Shown here: in pieces, positions 34,144 to 44,670 of the stretch
Numbering within the stretch: position 1 is the stretch's first letter
How the letters are laid out: the number at the start of each line of letters is the position of its first letter
Assembly (NCBI GenBank): GCA_963971575.1
Contig: OZ020611.1
Span: 26,643,279 to 26,707,278, forward strand
DNA: 64,000 nucleotides
From: Liopterus haemorrhoidalis
Taxonomy: Eukaryota; Arthropoda; Insecta; Coleoptera; Dytiscidae
Reading direction: 5' to 3'
The notes under the pieces: model-generated
Databases searched by the model: none
Told to the model about the DNA's origin: nothing
The model's input: only the letters and a program-made list of their open reading frames with translations
Position numbers and translations under genes: made by a program

Positions 34144-35155
34144 CAGCGTTTATCAACCGGCGGGCCGTGAAGCCTTCGTTGGGGGTCGCGAAGTCATACA
34201 AGAAACATGAAAATATAATAAAAATGCACTCAATCTTGCAAGATATAAATTTTATCCATATTTATAATTATCTTACATTTATATTCATAAAAATATACCT
34301 TTCATAACATAAATAAAATAAATATTCTATTTATTTTTATACATAATTTACTTATTTTGACAACTAATTTAAACTACTTCAAGGCTATTTCAAACGTTTA
34401 AGTTGTCACTAGCTAACTTTATAATGAGTAAATGGGCTTTTAATAAACAAAATGATCAAAAGTTTCATTCAATTGATAAAAATTACTAGATTTGAAAATA
34501 TAGTTCCGCTTTAACCAAAGAAACAGACTATAAGTAGACCATATCAAGGTAAAATAAATTGTATGTGTCGGTTGATGGGATTCTCTGACAATGGTTCACG
34601 TTGGAGGTACTTCAAGTATTTTCAAGTTGTACTTTGAAGTAGGTACGACTTGAAAGTGCAATATTTTTTAATATATATTTTTGTAATTGCTCTCCGAACT
34701 ACAGATAACTCAAGAGTAAGGATGCGAATGTGTTTAAATTAAAATGGAAGGCACTTTGAACACTTGTAAATAAAAATACTTTACTTTCAAGTCGTTATAG
34801 GGAATATAATCGTCATTTAAAAATATCACAGTTTTTTGTCAACCGTAAAAGATATTAAAAAAATGTTTAAGTAAACGTTGTTGAAAAGCTCTATTCAAAA
34901 ATATCCAATATGACATACGTTCCCATTTAAAAATTCGAAATTGTCCTGTACTTCCGGGTTTTCCGGAAAAATTCAATACTACCATTCAATTTTGTGGATA
35001 AATTTTAGTTCAAAATTTTTCCCAACTTGCTCACACGTCGCTTTTTCGAATAAAATCGTGTTCCCATTATCTTGACACACCAGAGAATAGGGGGCCGCAG
35101 ACAATATTTACATAATTTCGGGGGGTCCCAGGCCAGAAAAAGTTGAGAAACAATG
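34144..35155. mobile_element. hAT non-autonomous element, 1.0 kb
   Basis: Left end CAGCGTTTATCAACCGG and right end AAAAAGTTGAGAAACAATG are imperfect inverted repeats. GTCTATAT flanks both sides exactly (34136-34143, 35156-35163). Related interior sequence is at 22490-22700 and, reversed, at 41409-42118 and 47559-48268. The MITE at 34382-34532 lies inside. No transposase. Confidence 0.9.
34382..34532. mobile_element. Small MITE, GGCTATTTCAAACGTTTAAG end
   Basis: Ends and length place it with the MITEs at 6094-6485 and 10592-10773. It is nested in the hAT element at 34144-35155. 35164-36150 is AT-rich and shows no recognisable gene. Confidence 0.5.
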
Positions 35156-36751
35156 GTCTATATCACTTTAAAATTAAAGTTACTTTTGCGCAGGTTTGGA
35201 AAGAAGCTGTTCAGAATCATACTTCAATCTGAACTAGATACTGTCTGTATTATACAAACTAACAGTGTTCCATCTCAAGGATAAAGGCTTCGCTTTAGGC
35301 AATCCAGTAGTTCTGTCTATCTTCCGGATCCCTACCTTTAATCCAACTTTAGTTATAGTTTAACTTTCCTTCTGATAAATTACCTTCTATGCTATCTCTA
35401 TCGGATATTGTGTAGGGAACAGTAATTTTTCATGAACTGTATCAAATGATTGACTTTCCTTTGTGTACAGGAGTATATTAACCATGACACATTGGATATT
35501 GGAAACAGTGAGTGCATATGACGTTCAAAGAGTTGCATCCAATATGACTTGTGACATTTAAATTATTTCCGAAACTTTTAATTCGCTTATCAACACTTCA
35601 TCACTGTTTGTGTTATTGACAACACAGCACATATTTTTAAGTAAAATTCAGATAAACTAATCATATATATTCAAGGATATCTACAGCTGACTCCGCCTAT
35701 TTTCCAACTAGTTTCTCCATTCGTCACCATTTTCTCATTCTTTTTGTACTTTTTTGGGTTTCTTGGATAAACCTACTAAACCGTCGATCATATGTCTGCC
35801 TGTACGGTAGAAAGTGTAGCGGAGGAGTGGTAACGTAAACATATCGACATGCTTACTGCTTAATTTCCATAATTATGTTAATACTTTTAATCCAGCCTCT
35901 AATGTAGCATCACCACATCATTGTAATCCTTCTTGCCGGATGGAATGGGTCTATATACTAGAAGGTTATAAATATAGTTGTAATCAAAGCCAAAACAACT
36001 GGGTAAAATGATGATGTCAAATTAAAATGAGATTCATCGCTCAGAAATTCGGGTGCTAGGCGTAAGTTTTTATCCAGTGTTCATCAATATGATAAATGAA
36101 TTGAATGATACGTTTTGGTTCTTTTCAACCGACGGAAATGCCATCTAGTAGATGATCTATGTTATTGAACTTTTATGTTTTAATAAGGAGAATTGGATTT
36201 TAATATGGAGAATATAATAAATTTTATAGTAAAATAAAAATATAGAAATTAAATGTATTTGAAAATGTTTGAGTAATTTGTAGAGTAACTTGAAAAGAAC
36301 CAAAGAGGCCAACGTAGGCTAGAGCAGGATGAAGAATACACCAGATAGTCGACCCAAAGACCCTCAAATGATTCAGAACTACACGTACATTACCCGCGAT
36401 ATGGGCCCGTTTTCCGTCGAAAATGATTTATGTTAGGGAAACCGGAAAGAAACCCATTATTTTAGAGTACAGAAGTTATTTTTTTTCCAAAAATGTTTAT
36501 AATATACTAGCACAAAATATAATTTTCATCATTATTTATTACGGTTTCCCAACGTTGTACTAATTTTTCGCTACCCTCTTTATATAAGTTTTCTGATTTT
36601 AACTGCTTCATTTTTAAACGCATCCTTTTTACCGACCGTCAAAATATATAAGGGAGGTATTGTGATCATACCGATTTTGATATTTCGAGATTTTGATGGA
36701 TCTCCACGAATTGAGGTCCCTACATAACGTTTTGACTATTTTTAGCATGAT

Positions 36752-37459
36752 GTCTGTCTGTCCGTCTGTCCGTCTGTCCGTCTGTCCGTCTGTCCGTCTG
36801 TCCGTCTGTCCGTCTGTCCGTCTGTCCGTCTGTCCGTCTGTCCGTCTGTCCGTCTGTCCGCCTGTCCGCCTGTCCGCCTGTCCGCCTGTCCGCCTGTCCG
36901 CCTGTCCGCCTGTCCGCCTGTCCGCCTGTCCGCCTGTCCGCCTGTCCGCCTGTCCGCCTGTCCGCCTGTCCGCCTGTCCGCCTGTCCGCTGGTCCGCCTG
37001 TCCGCCTGTCCGCCTGTCCGCCTGTCCGCCTGTCCGCCTGTCCGCCTGTCCGCCTGTCCGCCTGTCCGCCTGTCCGCCTGTCCGCCTGTCCGCCTGTCCG
37101 CCTGTCCGCCTGTCCGCCTGTCCGCCTGTCCGCCTGTCCGCCTGTCCGCCTGTCCGCCTGTCCGCCTGTCCGCCTGTCCGCCTGTCCGCCTGTCCGCCTG
37201 TCCGCCTGTCCGCCTGTCCGCCTGTCCGCCTGTCCGCCTGTCCGCCTGTCCGCCTGTCCGCTGTCCGCCTGTCCGCCTGTCCGCCTGTCCGCCTGTCCGC
37301 CTGTCCGCCTGTCCGTCTGTCCGTCTGTCCGTCTGTCCGTCTGTCCGTCTGTCCGTCTGTCCGTCTGTCCGTCTGTCCGTCTTTTCGTCTGTCCGTCTGT
37401 CCGCCTGTCCGCCTGTCCGTCTGTCCGTCTGTCCGTCTGTCCGTCTGTCCGTCTATCCG
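36752..37459. repeat. Octamer satellite CTGTCCGY, about 88 units (copy 1)
   Basis: Blocks of CTGTCCGT (36752-36860), CTGTCCGC (36861-37310) and CTGTCCGT again (to 37459). One 7-base unit breaks the register at about 37258, and odd variants (CTGGTCCG at 36985, TTTTCGTC at 37381) occur. It is embedded in a dispersed repeat related to that at 27890. Long open frames on both strands are by-products of the octamer. Confidence 0.97.
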
Positions 37460-37824
37460 TGTACACGTGCAGAGCAAATTCGGCTGAAATGATTTTTATG
37501 AAACTTCATATTTAAGTTTCTGTCATCAATGGCACGAGTTGATCAACTTTTGGTAAAAATCGGTTGACTAAAAATGGGAGTTTACTCGTGTCGATTTTAA
37601 GATTTTTGTGAATATTTCACAACAGAAAAATATTTCGAAAAAATTTATTGAACAAAAGTTGCTATAAAAGCAATAATTAATAACTTTTATTTGAGACGTT
37701 TTTTGATAAAACGAAAAATTTCAAATAATTTTTGTAAAATTTTTCGAAATTTTTTCATACTTATATGTAACGTTTCCATGGTCATGATAAATAATATCTC
37801 TGTTAGAAAATATTAGGCCAAGTT

Positions 37825-37978
37825 TTTTTTTTTTTTTTTTATTTAATGGCCTTTGCTACTGTGGCAATTAGCCAGGACAATTTTTATTCGAGAAAATTTC
37901 CATGCCTGAACGGGATTCGAACCCGAGACCTTCGCAACGCAGAGCACATGTGTTACCACTACGCTACGCCGGTCGGCC
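37825..37978 (-). mobile_element. tRNA-derived SINE, minus strand (dup copy 1)
   Basis: Same family as 16968-17119: B box CGGGATTCGAACCCGAGACC and A box TGTTACCACTACGCTACGCC seen in reverse, T-run at the left. TAGGCCAAGTT flanks both sides (37814-37824, 37979-37989). Confidence 0.92.
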
Positions 37979-38234
37979 TAGGCCAAGTTATTTCTACTCT
38001 GCTGCTAAATAAATACATTATTTTATATAACAACTTTATGATGGCGGTCGGTACTGTGGTGGCCACAGCTGATTTTTTTTTTTTTTTATTCAGGGAAAAT
38101 CTTTTAAAGACACCAATCTGGTAGTGTCGGAATCTCCTTCATTTGGCCTACTAAAAACCCTGTTTGCCACTTTTTTCCCACCAAGGAACTATCTGTGCTG
38201 ATTTTCATCTTGAAGGGAAAATGCTAACTCAACC

Positions 38235-38517
38235 TATCCTCACATTCCTCTATTCTGTCTTTCTCGCTCGTCTGTCTCCTTCCTCTTCATGATGGCTGAC
38301 AGCATCTCTCGCACCGTTTCTCAGTTTTCCCTGGAGTGCCGCATAACCTGGACCATGTTGTCGGGTGTCAGGTTTTCTACTATTATCGTGTATGCTCGCA
38401 ATCTTTCTGCAGTCCATCTCCCGCATATGAATAATGTATGTTCGGCTGTGTCGACTGCGCCGCAATAGGTACAATCGTCGTCCTGGTTCTTCCCAATCCT
38501 CAGGGTACCTGATTCAC
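38235..38517 (-). pseudogene. R1-like LINE C-terminus (dup copy 1)
   Basis: On the minus strand: RIGKNQDDDCTYCGAVDTA, then EHTLFICGRWTAERLRA, a CCHC-type Zn-binding tail (C..C, H, C) typical of R1/Jockey-group LINEs. A TGA replaces Trp after HSREN; then ETVREMLS. It continues at 40617-40820 across a Harbinger-like insertion. Confidence 0.75.
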
Positions 38518-38520
38518 TTA

Positions 38521-40613
38521 AGGCGCTTTCCAGGTTGCTGTAAAGAGTAGCTCAGAGTTGCTCCGAACAGTTCGCTAGTTGTTCCAAGTAAAAGAACTTC
38601 ATACTCTCAACTACACCAGAATTTCCTTCCCCCGTCCCCTGAAGTACCTACCTTTATTTTAGAACTTGGAGTTCCTTTGTAGTGGGGGTAAACAGCTGAT
38701 GCAATTCTAACTTGTTAAAGATTTATCACGTATTTATAACTGTGTAGGGTAAACTGTTTAACAGTGGATCAATTTTTTGTTTTTGGTGTATACATTTATA
38801 ATGCTAAGTCACACTGCAATACAAATTTTATATCGTGTATGATAGGGTATTACCTATCTATCCAAAGGTAATTATTGAACATAAACTTATTAGAAAATAT
38901 TTAAAAAATTATAAATACAAAGTATGTTTTTGATCCACTGTACCACATGACAGCATATACAGTGGATCGGGAGCGTGTAAACACTGGATCATGTAAAATT
39001 AAACACATAATATTTGAAACAATTTGTTTATTATTGTCAAACAGTCTTTATAAAATTACAACATATACAAAAACATCAAGAAATAATACGTATATCAGCA
39101 ATAACAAAAACAAAAAATTAAACGAACCAAAGTTACCTAAATTAACTTCTCCAATTTATAGGAACAACCTACTAGGTTAAATATTCTGTAATCTAATCAG
39201 AAAACGAAAAGAAAACATCTTTCTTCATCAAAAAGTAATAATATTTATAAAATTGGTAGAAAAATAAATGTATAATCAAACACAATGCAATGAGGCGGAA
39301 TAATATTTTTAATTAATTATTATGGATCTCAGCTCCACAGCAAACGTGTAGCATGACTTTTGTCGTTTAGTTGTGTAGTACCCATCACTGTTGGTTTTGG
39401 CAAAATCAATTTGATGTCATGGAAAAGAACAGTGGCCAAATCTGGAATATCTGGCATGTGAAAAAGACAGTCTTTTTTCGAAGATAGCTCTCCTGATATT
39501 GACTGGACTCCTGAATTTCTTCAAGAATTTTGCCAATATAATATATTAAATTTTTCTTTCCGGCAAATTCAACCAAAATATCCTTCGGTGGGATTCCTTG
39601 GCAGTTGAGGAAATTTCTCAGGCAATGATGGTGATTCCTCTTCCTCTATCCAGTCATCATCGCTGTTAAGATGAATAGAAATATCTGAAGATGAAGAAAT
39701 ATCTTGAAGAATTTGCTTGGTGACTTTTTAACCTTTTTCTTTTCTCTGGAACTTATTTTTTTGCAATCTTAGCCAATTCATTCTTTTCAGGAGTATATGT
39801 AGCTATCATGCTACGACCTTTTTTCCTTTGGTTTCGATTCGTCTTCCTAGGACCAGCTTTCAGAGGTCCTCTAAAGACTTCTGGACTGAGGAACATATCT
39901 GGGCTATTAGATGGTCCTGGAGACGCTGATGGTACACATGTCGCTGGATCATGTGTTCACAGTGGATCAATGATCCACTGTGTACATATTTGTTTTAATC
40001 CACTGTTTATAGCAAGACAAAGATGTAGAATTTTATGAATTTTATGAAGAAGATAGCATTGAGAAATCTCATTCAAATGTCAAAATGTTGCTAATAAATC
40101 ATACTATATGTGATAAATTCAACATAAAATTAAACACGAAACATATGTTCACAAAAAGACCAAACTCGTAAATATAAAATAATAGTGTACCTACTTTTAA
40201 ACAGAATATTGTACACACAACCATCATTTATCAAGCAAACACCCTAAGTGAGTGGCTTAAGGTGGGTGATGTTCAAATGTACTAAACAAACGTGTAAATA
40301 TCCGCATGCTCTGTATACATAAGTATGTTGTATACAATGATCCACTGTGTACTTCGATCCACTGTTCAACAGTTTACCCTATATATTTAATATGAAATAA
40401 AATCCATTTATCGTATCATAAATATGTAAAATTTAAAATAATTTGTACATTTAGGATAGTTTTCCTTTGAAATTTGTTAATTCGTAAGATAGCAGCGCCT
40501 CTTTCTACTAAATACTCAACAAAAGTGTTCCATATGCAAAAATTTTCAGAGTAGTTTGGAGTAGAACAGTTCGGAGTAGTTCAGAGTATTTCACACCTAT
40601 CTGGAAAGCACCT
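38521..40613. mobile_element. Harbinger-like non-autonomous element (dup copy 1)
   Basis: Ends AGGCGCTTTCCAG and CTGGAAAGCACCT are inverted repeats, and inner parts CTCCGAACAGTTC/GAACAGTTCGGAG extend them. TTA flanks both sides (38518-38520, 40614-40616). Most of its length is the nested element at 38747-40379. Confidence 0.82.
38747..40379. mobile_element. TA-flanked element rich in CAGTGGATC motifs (dup copy 1)
   Basis: Ends GGGTAAACTGTTTAACAG and CTGTTCAACAGTTTACCC, with TA on both sides (38745-38746, 40380-40381). About eight copies of CAGTGGATC or GATCCACTG cluster near both ends. On the minus strand at 39340-39800 a broken frame gives PPKDILVEFAGKKNLIYYIG, FRKK and DIPDLATVLFHDIKLILPKP, similar to a recurrent tail of transposon-derived insect proteins. 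This may be a degenerate pogo/Tigger-like element; only the termini are clear. Confidence 0.7.
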
Positions 40614-40616
40614 TTA

Positions 40617-40820
40617 GTCTCAATAATTCGAGCGGGACGTTTGTATTTGAAACCTCATACATTTCCAAACTATTAAATTAAGTGTGAATGAAATAAATTT
40701 TAGCAACATTCATTTTGAAACCTAACAAATTCATATAATAATCTAGAGTCTTGTATAAAAATCTTAAAATCCAACAACCCAGACTTGGTAATAAAAACAA
40801 ATATATTGTCGGCACGATTG
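40617..40820 (-). pseudogene. LINE reverse transcriptase scrap (dup copy 1)
   Basis: On the minus strand: ADNIFVFITKSGLLD (after a YADDI-type box), then, with shifts, NVAKIYFIHT and LEMYEVSNTNVPLELLR. It probably belongs to the same LINE as 38235-38517, with an internal loss and the Harbinger-like element between. Confidence 0.5.
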
Positions 40821-41408
40821 TACAGTAAACAGGTCGGTGGAAGAGAGGCACTTGAAATGTTCATCATGTACCGGAGCAAGCCGCTGTGCGCTTAACTCTG
40901 TTCTCTACCGCTGTGATGAGGTTTTTCACAAGTGTTCTCCAGGAATGGAGAAAAGTAATGTCCACTTTTATCTACTGAACCCACAACCTTCCAAATACAA
41001 ATCTTTTAGTTTTGTTGTTCTTACTTACTTTGTATGAGATTCAGCTTATTTTATTTTGCACTTACTCTACAAAAATAAAATGGCTGATATATGATGTAGG
41101 GATTTTGGATTTTAGTTATATTACTTCCAGTGGTGTAGAACTCACGTGGCTTATTGCTATAATGGCTGAGTACATAATAAAGATGTGTGAGCGATTATTG
41201 TATCACGATCACCCCGGCTCACAAGAATAAAATGTTGACTCACGCCCGCTGGATAAATATAATTACACGTCACACCATCACGATTCTGTAAAATTTCGTC
41301 GTGACCTCTGTGTCACGTCGTGGCAGTCAAAATGTGGTTCAATAAAATTCTAAAACACGAATAACTCACAAATTAACATGTAATTAATAACCTCTAACGT
41401 GTACTAGA

Positions 41409-42118
41409 CCAGAGTTTCTTAACCATTTCTGGAATGGGACCCCTGAAATTATGTACATATAGTCTGCGCGCTCCCCCTATATATATTTTTATTTATTTTT
41501 TTCTCACAAACGCGTAGTGTGAACATTTTGGAAAACAAAATAGATGACCAAAGTCTATCGACAGAATTGAATGGTACTGCTGAAATTTTCCGGAATAAAC
41601 CGGAAATACAGGATATCAAGGACAACTCTGATTTTCTTAAATGGGTCAAGTTGGTTATCTTTGGATATAGGTGAAAAGAAATAATTTTTACTTACACATT
41701 TTTTAACTTCTTTTACAGTTAACGAAAAAATCTCTATAACGACTTGAAAGTTAAGTATTCTTATTTTTATTTAAACACTTTCGCTTCCTAATTCTTGAGT
41801 TATCTGTAGCTCGGAGCATAACAATAAAAATAATAATAAAAAGCATTTAAGTTTCAAGGCGTATTTACTTGAAAGTATAACTTGAAAGTATTTGAAGTAC
41901 CTCCAACGCGAATCGTCGTCATAAGAACACATCAACTGACACATACACTTAAACTGACCTTTATATAGTTTACTTAGTTTAGTTTAGTTGTCAAAATAAG
42001 TAGGTATATTACCTACATATTTTTTTATTTATGTTATGAAATGTATATTTCTATGAATATAGATATAATTTAAATCTTGCAAAACTGAGCGCATTTATCT
42101 ACAATTTTTTTATAGGTA
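41409..42118 (-). mobile_element. Truncated hAT element, family of 34144-35155 (dup copy 1)
   Basis: Starts CAGAGTTTCTTAACCATTTC, matching the complement of the right end at 35155. The interior matches in reverse (CTTGAAAGTTAAGTATTC, TTGAGTTATCTGTAGCTC, ATTTAAATCTTGCAAA). The other terminus is lost. A duplicate lies at 47559-48268. Confidence 0.65.
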
Positions 42119-42901
42119 TCTGGTTATATAACATTTTTAATTAAGCAACATTATAGATTTACTTTCAAGTAGTTGAAAGTGTATTTTAATTTTTATGATC
42201 AGTGACAGTGTGAAATATTGATTTCTCTTTGAATCCAGCTCCGTAGAAACTTACTACTTGTACATGATGCGATAGTCACAACAAATCAATGTGATCAATA
42301 GATGATCTATGTTATTGAACTTTTATGTTTTAATAAGGAGAATTGGATTTTAATATGGAGAATATAATAAATTTTATAGTAAAATAAAAATATAGAAATT
42401 AAATGTATTTGAAAATGTTTGAGTAATTTGTAGAGTAACTTGAAAAGAACCAAAGAGGCCAACGTAGGCTAGAGCAGGATGAAGAATACACCAGATAGTC
42501 GACCCAAAGACCCTCAAATGATTCAGAACTACACGTACATTACCCGCGATATGGGCCCGTTTTCCGTCGAAAATGATTTATGTTAGGGAAACCGGAAAGA
42601 AACCCATTATTTTAGAGTACAGAAGTTATTTTTTTTCCAAAAATGTTTATAATATACTAGCACAAAATATAATTTTCATCATTATTTATTACGGTTTCCC
42701 AACGTTGTACTAATTTTTCGCTACCCTCTTTATATAAGTTTTCTGATTTTAACTGCTTCATTTTTAAACGCATCCTTTTTACCGACCGTCAAAATATATA
42801 AGGGAGGTATTGTGATCATACCGATTTTGATATTTCGAGATTTTGATGGATCTCCACGAATTGAGGTCCCTACATAACGTTTTGACTATTTTTAGCATGA
42901 T

Positions 42902-43609
42902 GTCTGTCTGTCCGTCTGTCCGTCTGTCCGTCTGTCCGTCTGTCCGTCTGTCCGTCTGTCCGTCTGTCCGTCTGTCCGTCTGTCCGTCTGTCCGTCTGTC
43001 CGTCTGTCCGTCTGTCCGTCTGTCCGTCTGTCCGTCTGTCCGTCTGTCCGTCTGTCCGTCTGTCCGTCTGTCCGTCTGTCCGCCTGTCCGCCTGTCCGCC
43101 TGTCCGCCTGTCCGCCTGTCCGCCTGTCCGCCTGTCCGCCTGTCCGCCTGTCCGCCTGTCCGCCTGTCCGCCTGTCCGCCTGTCCGCCTGTCCGCCTGTC
43201 CGCCTGTCCGCCTGTCCGCCTGTCCGCCTGTCCGCCTGTCCGCCTGTCCGCCTGTCCGCCTGTCCGCCTGTCCGCCTGTCCGCCTGTCCGCCTGTCCGCC
43301 TGTCCGCCTGTCCGCCTGTCCGCCTGTCCGCCTGTCCGCCTGTCCGCCTGTCCGCCTGTCCGCCTGTCCGCCTGTTCGCCTGTCCGCCTGTCCGCCTGTC
43401 CGCCTGTCCGCTGTCCGCCTGTCCGCCTGTCCGCCTGTCCGCCTGTCCGCCTGTCCGCCTGTCCGTCTGTCCGTCTGTCCGTCTGTCCGTCTGTCCGTCT
43501 GTCCGTCTGTCCGTCTGTCCGTCTGTCCGTCTGTCCGCCTGTCCGTCTGTCCGTCTGTCCGTCTGTCCGTCTGTCCGTCTGTCCGTCTGTCCGTCTGTCC
43601 GTCTATCCG
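42902..43609. repeat. Octamer satellite CTGTCCGY, about 88 units (copy 2)
   Basis: Same total length as the copy 1 array and the same 7-base unit (about 43408), but the first T-to-C block boundary is at 43083 instead of the equivalent of 36861, a shift of 72 bases (9 units). Variant units also differ (TTCGCC at 43374; no TTTTCGTC). Confidence 0.97.
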
Positions 43610-43974
43610 TGTACACGTGCAGAGCAAATTCGGCTGAAATGATTTTTATGAAACTTCATATTTAAGTTTCTGTCATCAATGGCACGAGTTGATCAACTTT
43701 TGGTAAAAATCGGTTGACTAAAAATGGGAGTTTACTCGTGTCGATTTTAAGATTTTTGTGAATATTTCACAACAGAAAAATATTTCGAAAAAATTTATTG
43801 AACAAAAGTTGCTATAAAAGCAATAATTAATAACTTTTATTTGAGACGTTTTTTGATAAAACGAAAAATTTCAAATAATTTTTGTAAAATTTTTCGAAAT
43901 TTTTTCATACTTATATGTAACGTTTCCATGGTCATGATAAATAATATCTCTGTTAGAAAATATTAGGCCAAGTT

Positions 43975-44128
43975 TTTTTTTTTTTTTTTTATTTAATGGC
44001 CTTTGCTACTGTGGCAATTAGCCAGGACAATTTTTATTCGAGAAAATTTCCATGCCTGAACGGGATTCGAACCCGAGACCTTCGCAACGCAGAGCACATG
44101 TGTTACCACTACGCTACGCCGGTCGGCC
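43975..44128 (-). mobile_element. tRNA-derived SINE, minus strand (dup copy 2)
   Basis: The 6150-base-offset copy of 37825-37978, with the same TAGGCCAAGTT flanks. It was therefore in place before the duplication. Confidence 0.92.
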
Positions 44129-44384
44129 TAGGCCAAGTTATTTCTACTCTGCTGCTAAATAAATACATTATTTTATATAACAACTTTATGATGGCGGTCG
44201 GTACTGTGGTGGCCACAGCTGATTTTTTTTTTTTTTTATTCAGGGAAAATCTTTTAAAGACACCAATCTGGTAGTGTCGGAATCTCCTTCATTTGGCCTA
44301 CTAAAAACCCTGTTTGCCACTTTTTTCCCACCAAGGAACTATCTGTGCTGATTTTCATCTTGAAGGGAAAATGCTAACTCAACC

Positions 44385-44667
44385 TATCCTCACATTCCTC
44401 TATTCTGTCTTTCTCGCTCGTCTGTCTCCTTCCTCTTCATGATGGCTGACAGCATCTCTCGCACCGTTTCTCAGTTTTCCCTGGAGTGCCGCATAACCTG
44501 GACCATGTTGTCGGGTGTCAGGTTTTCTACTATTATCGTGTATGCTCGCAATCTTTCTGCAGTCCATCTCCCGCATATGAATAATGTATGTTCGGCTGTG
44601 TCGACTGCGCCGCAATAGGTACAATCGTCGTCCTGGTTCTTCCCAATCCTCAGGGTACCTGATTCAC
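44385..44667 (-). pseudogene. R1-like LINE C-terminus (dup copy 2)
   Basis: Copy of 38235-38517 with the same CCHC tail and the same TGA. Confidence 0.75.
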
Positions 44668-44670
44668 TTA

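Larger units (their letters stand above)
36151..42289 (+). repeat. Tandem segmental duplication, copy 1 (6.14 kb)
   Basis: Starts GATGATCTATGTTATTGAAC and ends CACAACAAATCAA. The next 11 bases (TGTGATCAATA) are a junction, then copy 2 begins with the same start. All internal landmarks are offset by exactly 6150. I found only about three single-base differences outside the octamer array (near 38632, 39178 and 42164). It lies wholly in intron 2 of the phosphatase gene. Confidence 0.95.

Noticed and set aside
36752..37459. Possible CRISPR-like array
   Set aside because: There are no unique spacers; it is a simple octamer satellite in a eukaryotic intron. The 21-bp, 40-bp and 43-bp arrays also lack spacers.
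36629..37487. Long open frames on both strands made of DRRTGGQ- or VRLSACPP-type repeats (also at 42779-43637)
   Set aside because: They are translations of the octamer satellite, which lacks stop codons in most frames. No coding signal beyond the repeat, and the flanks are a dispersed repeat.
38250..38474. 74-codon minus-strand open frame (also 44400-44624)
   Set aside because: The neighbouring minus frame encodes the CCHC tail of an R1-like LINE; this frame is its shadow.
40837..41230. Small open frames in the duplication (also 46987-47380)
   Set aside because: No domain, low complexity at the ends, and their duplication is explained by the segmental copy, not by selection for coding.
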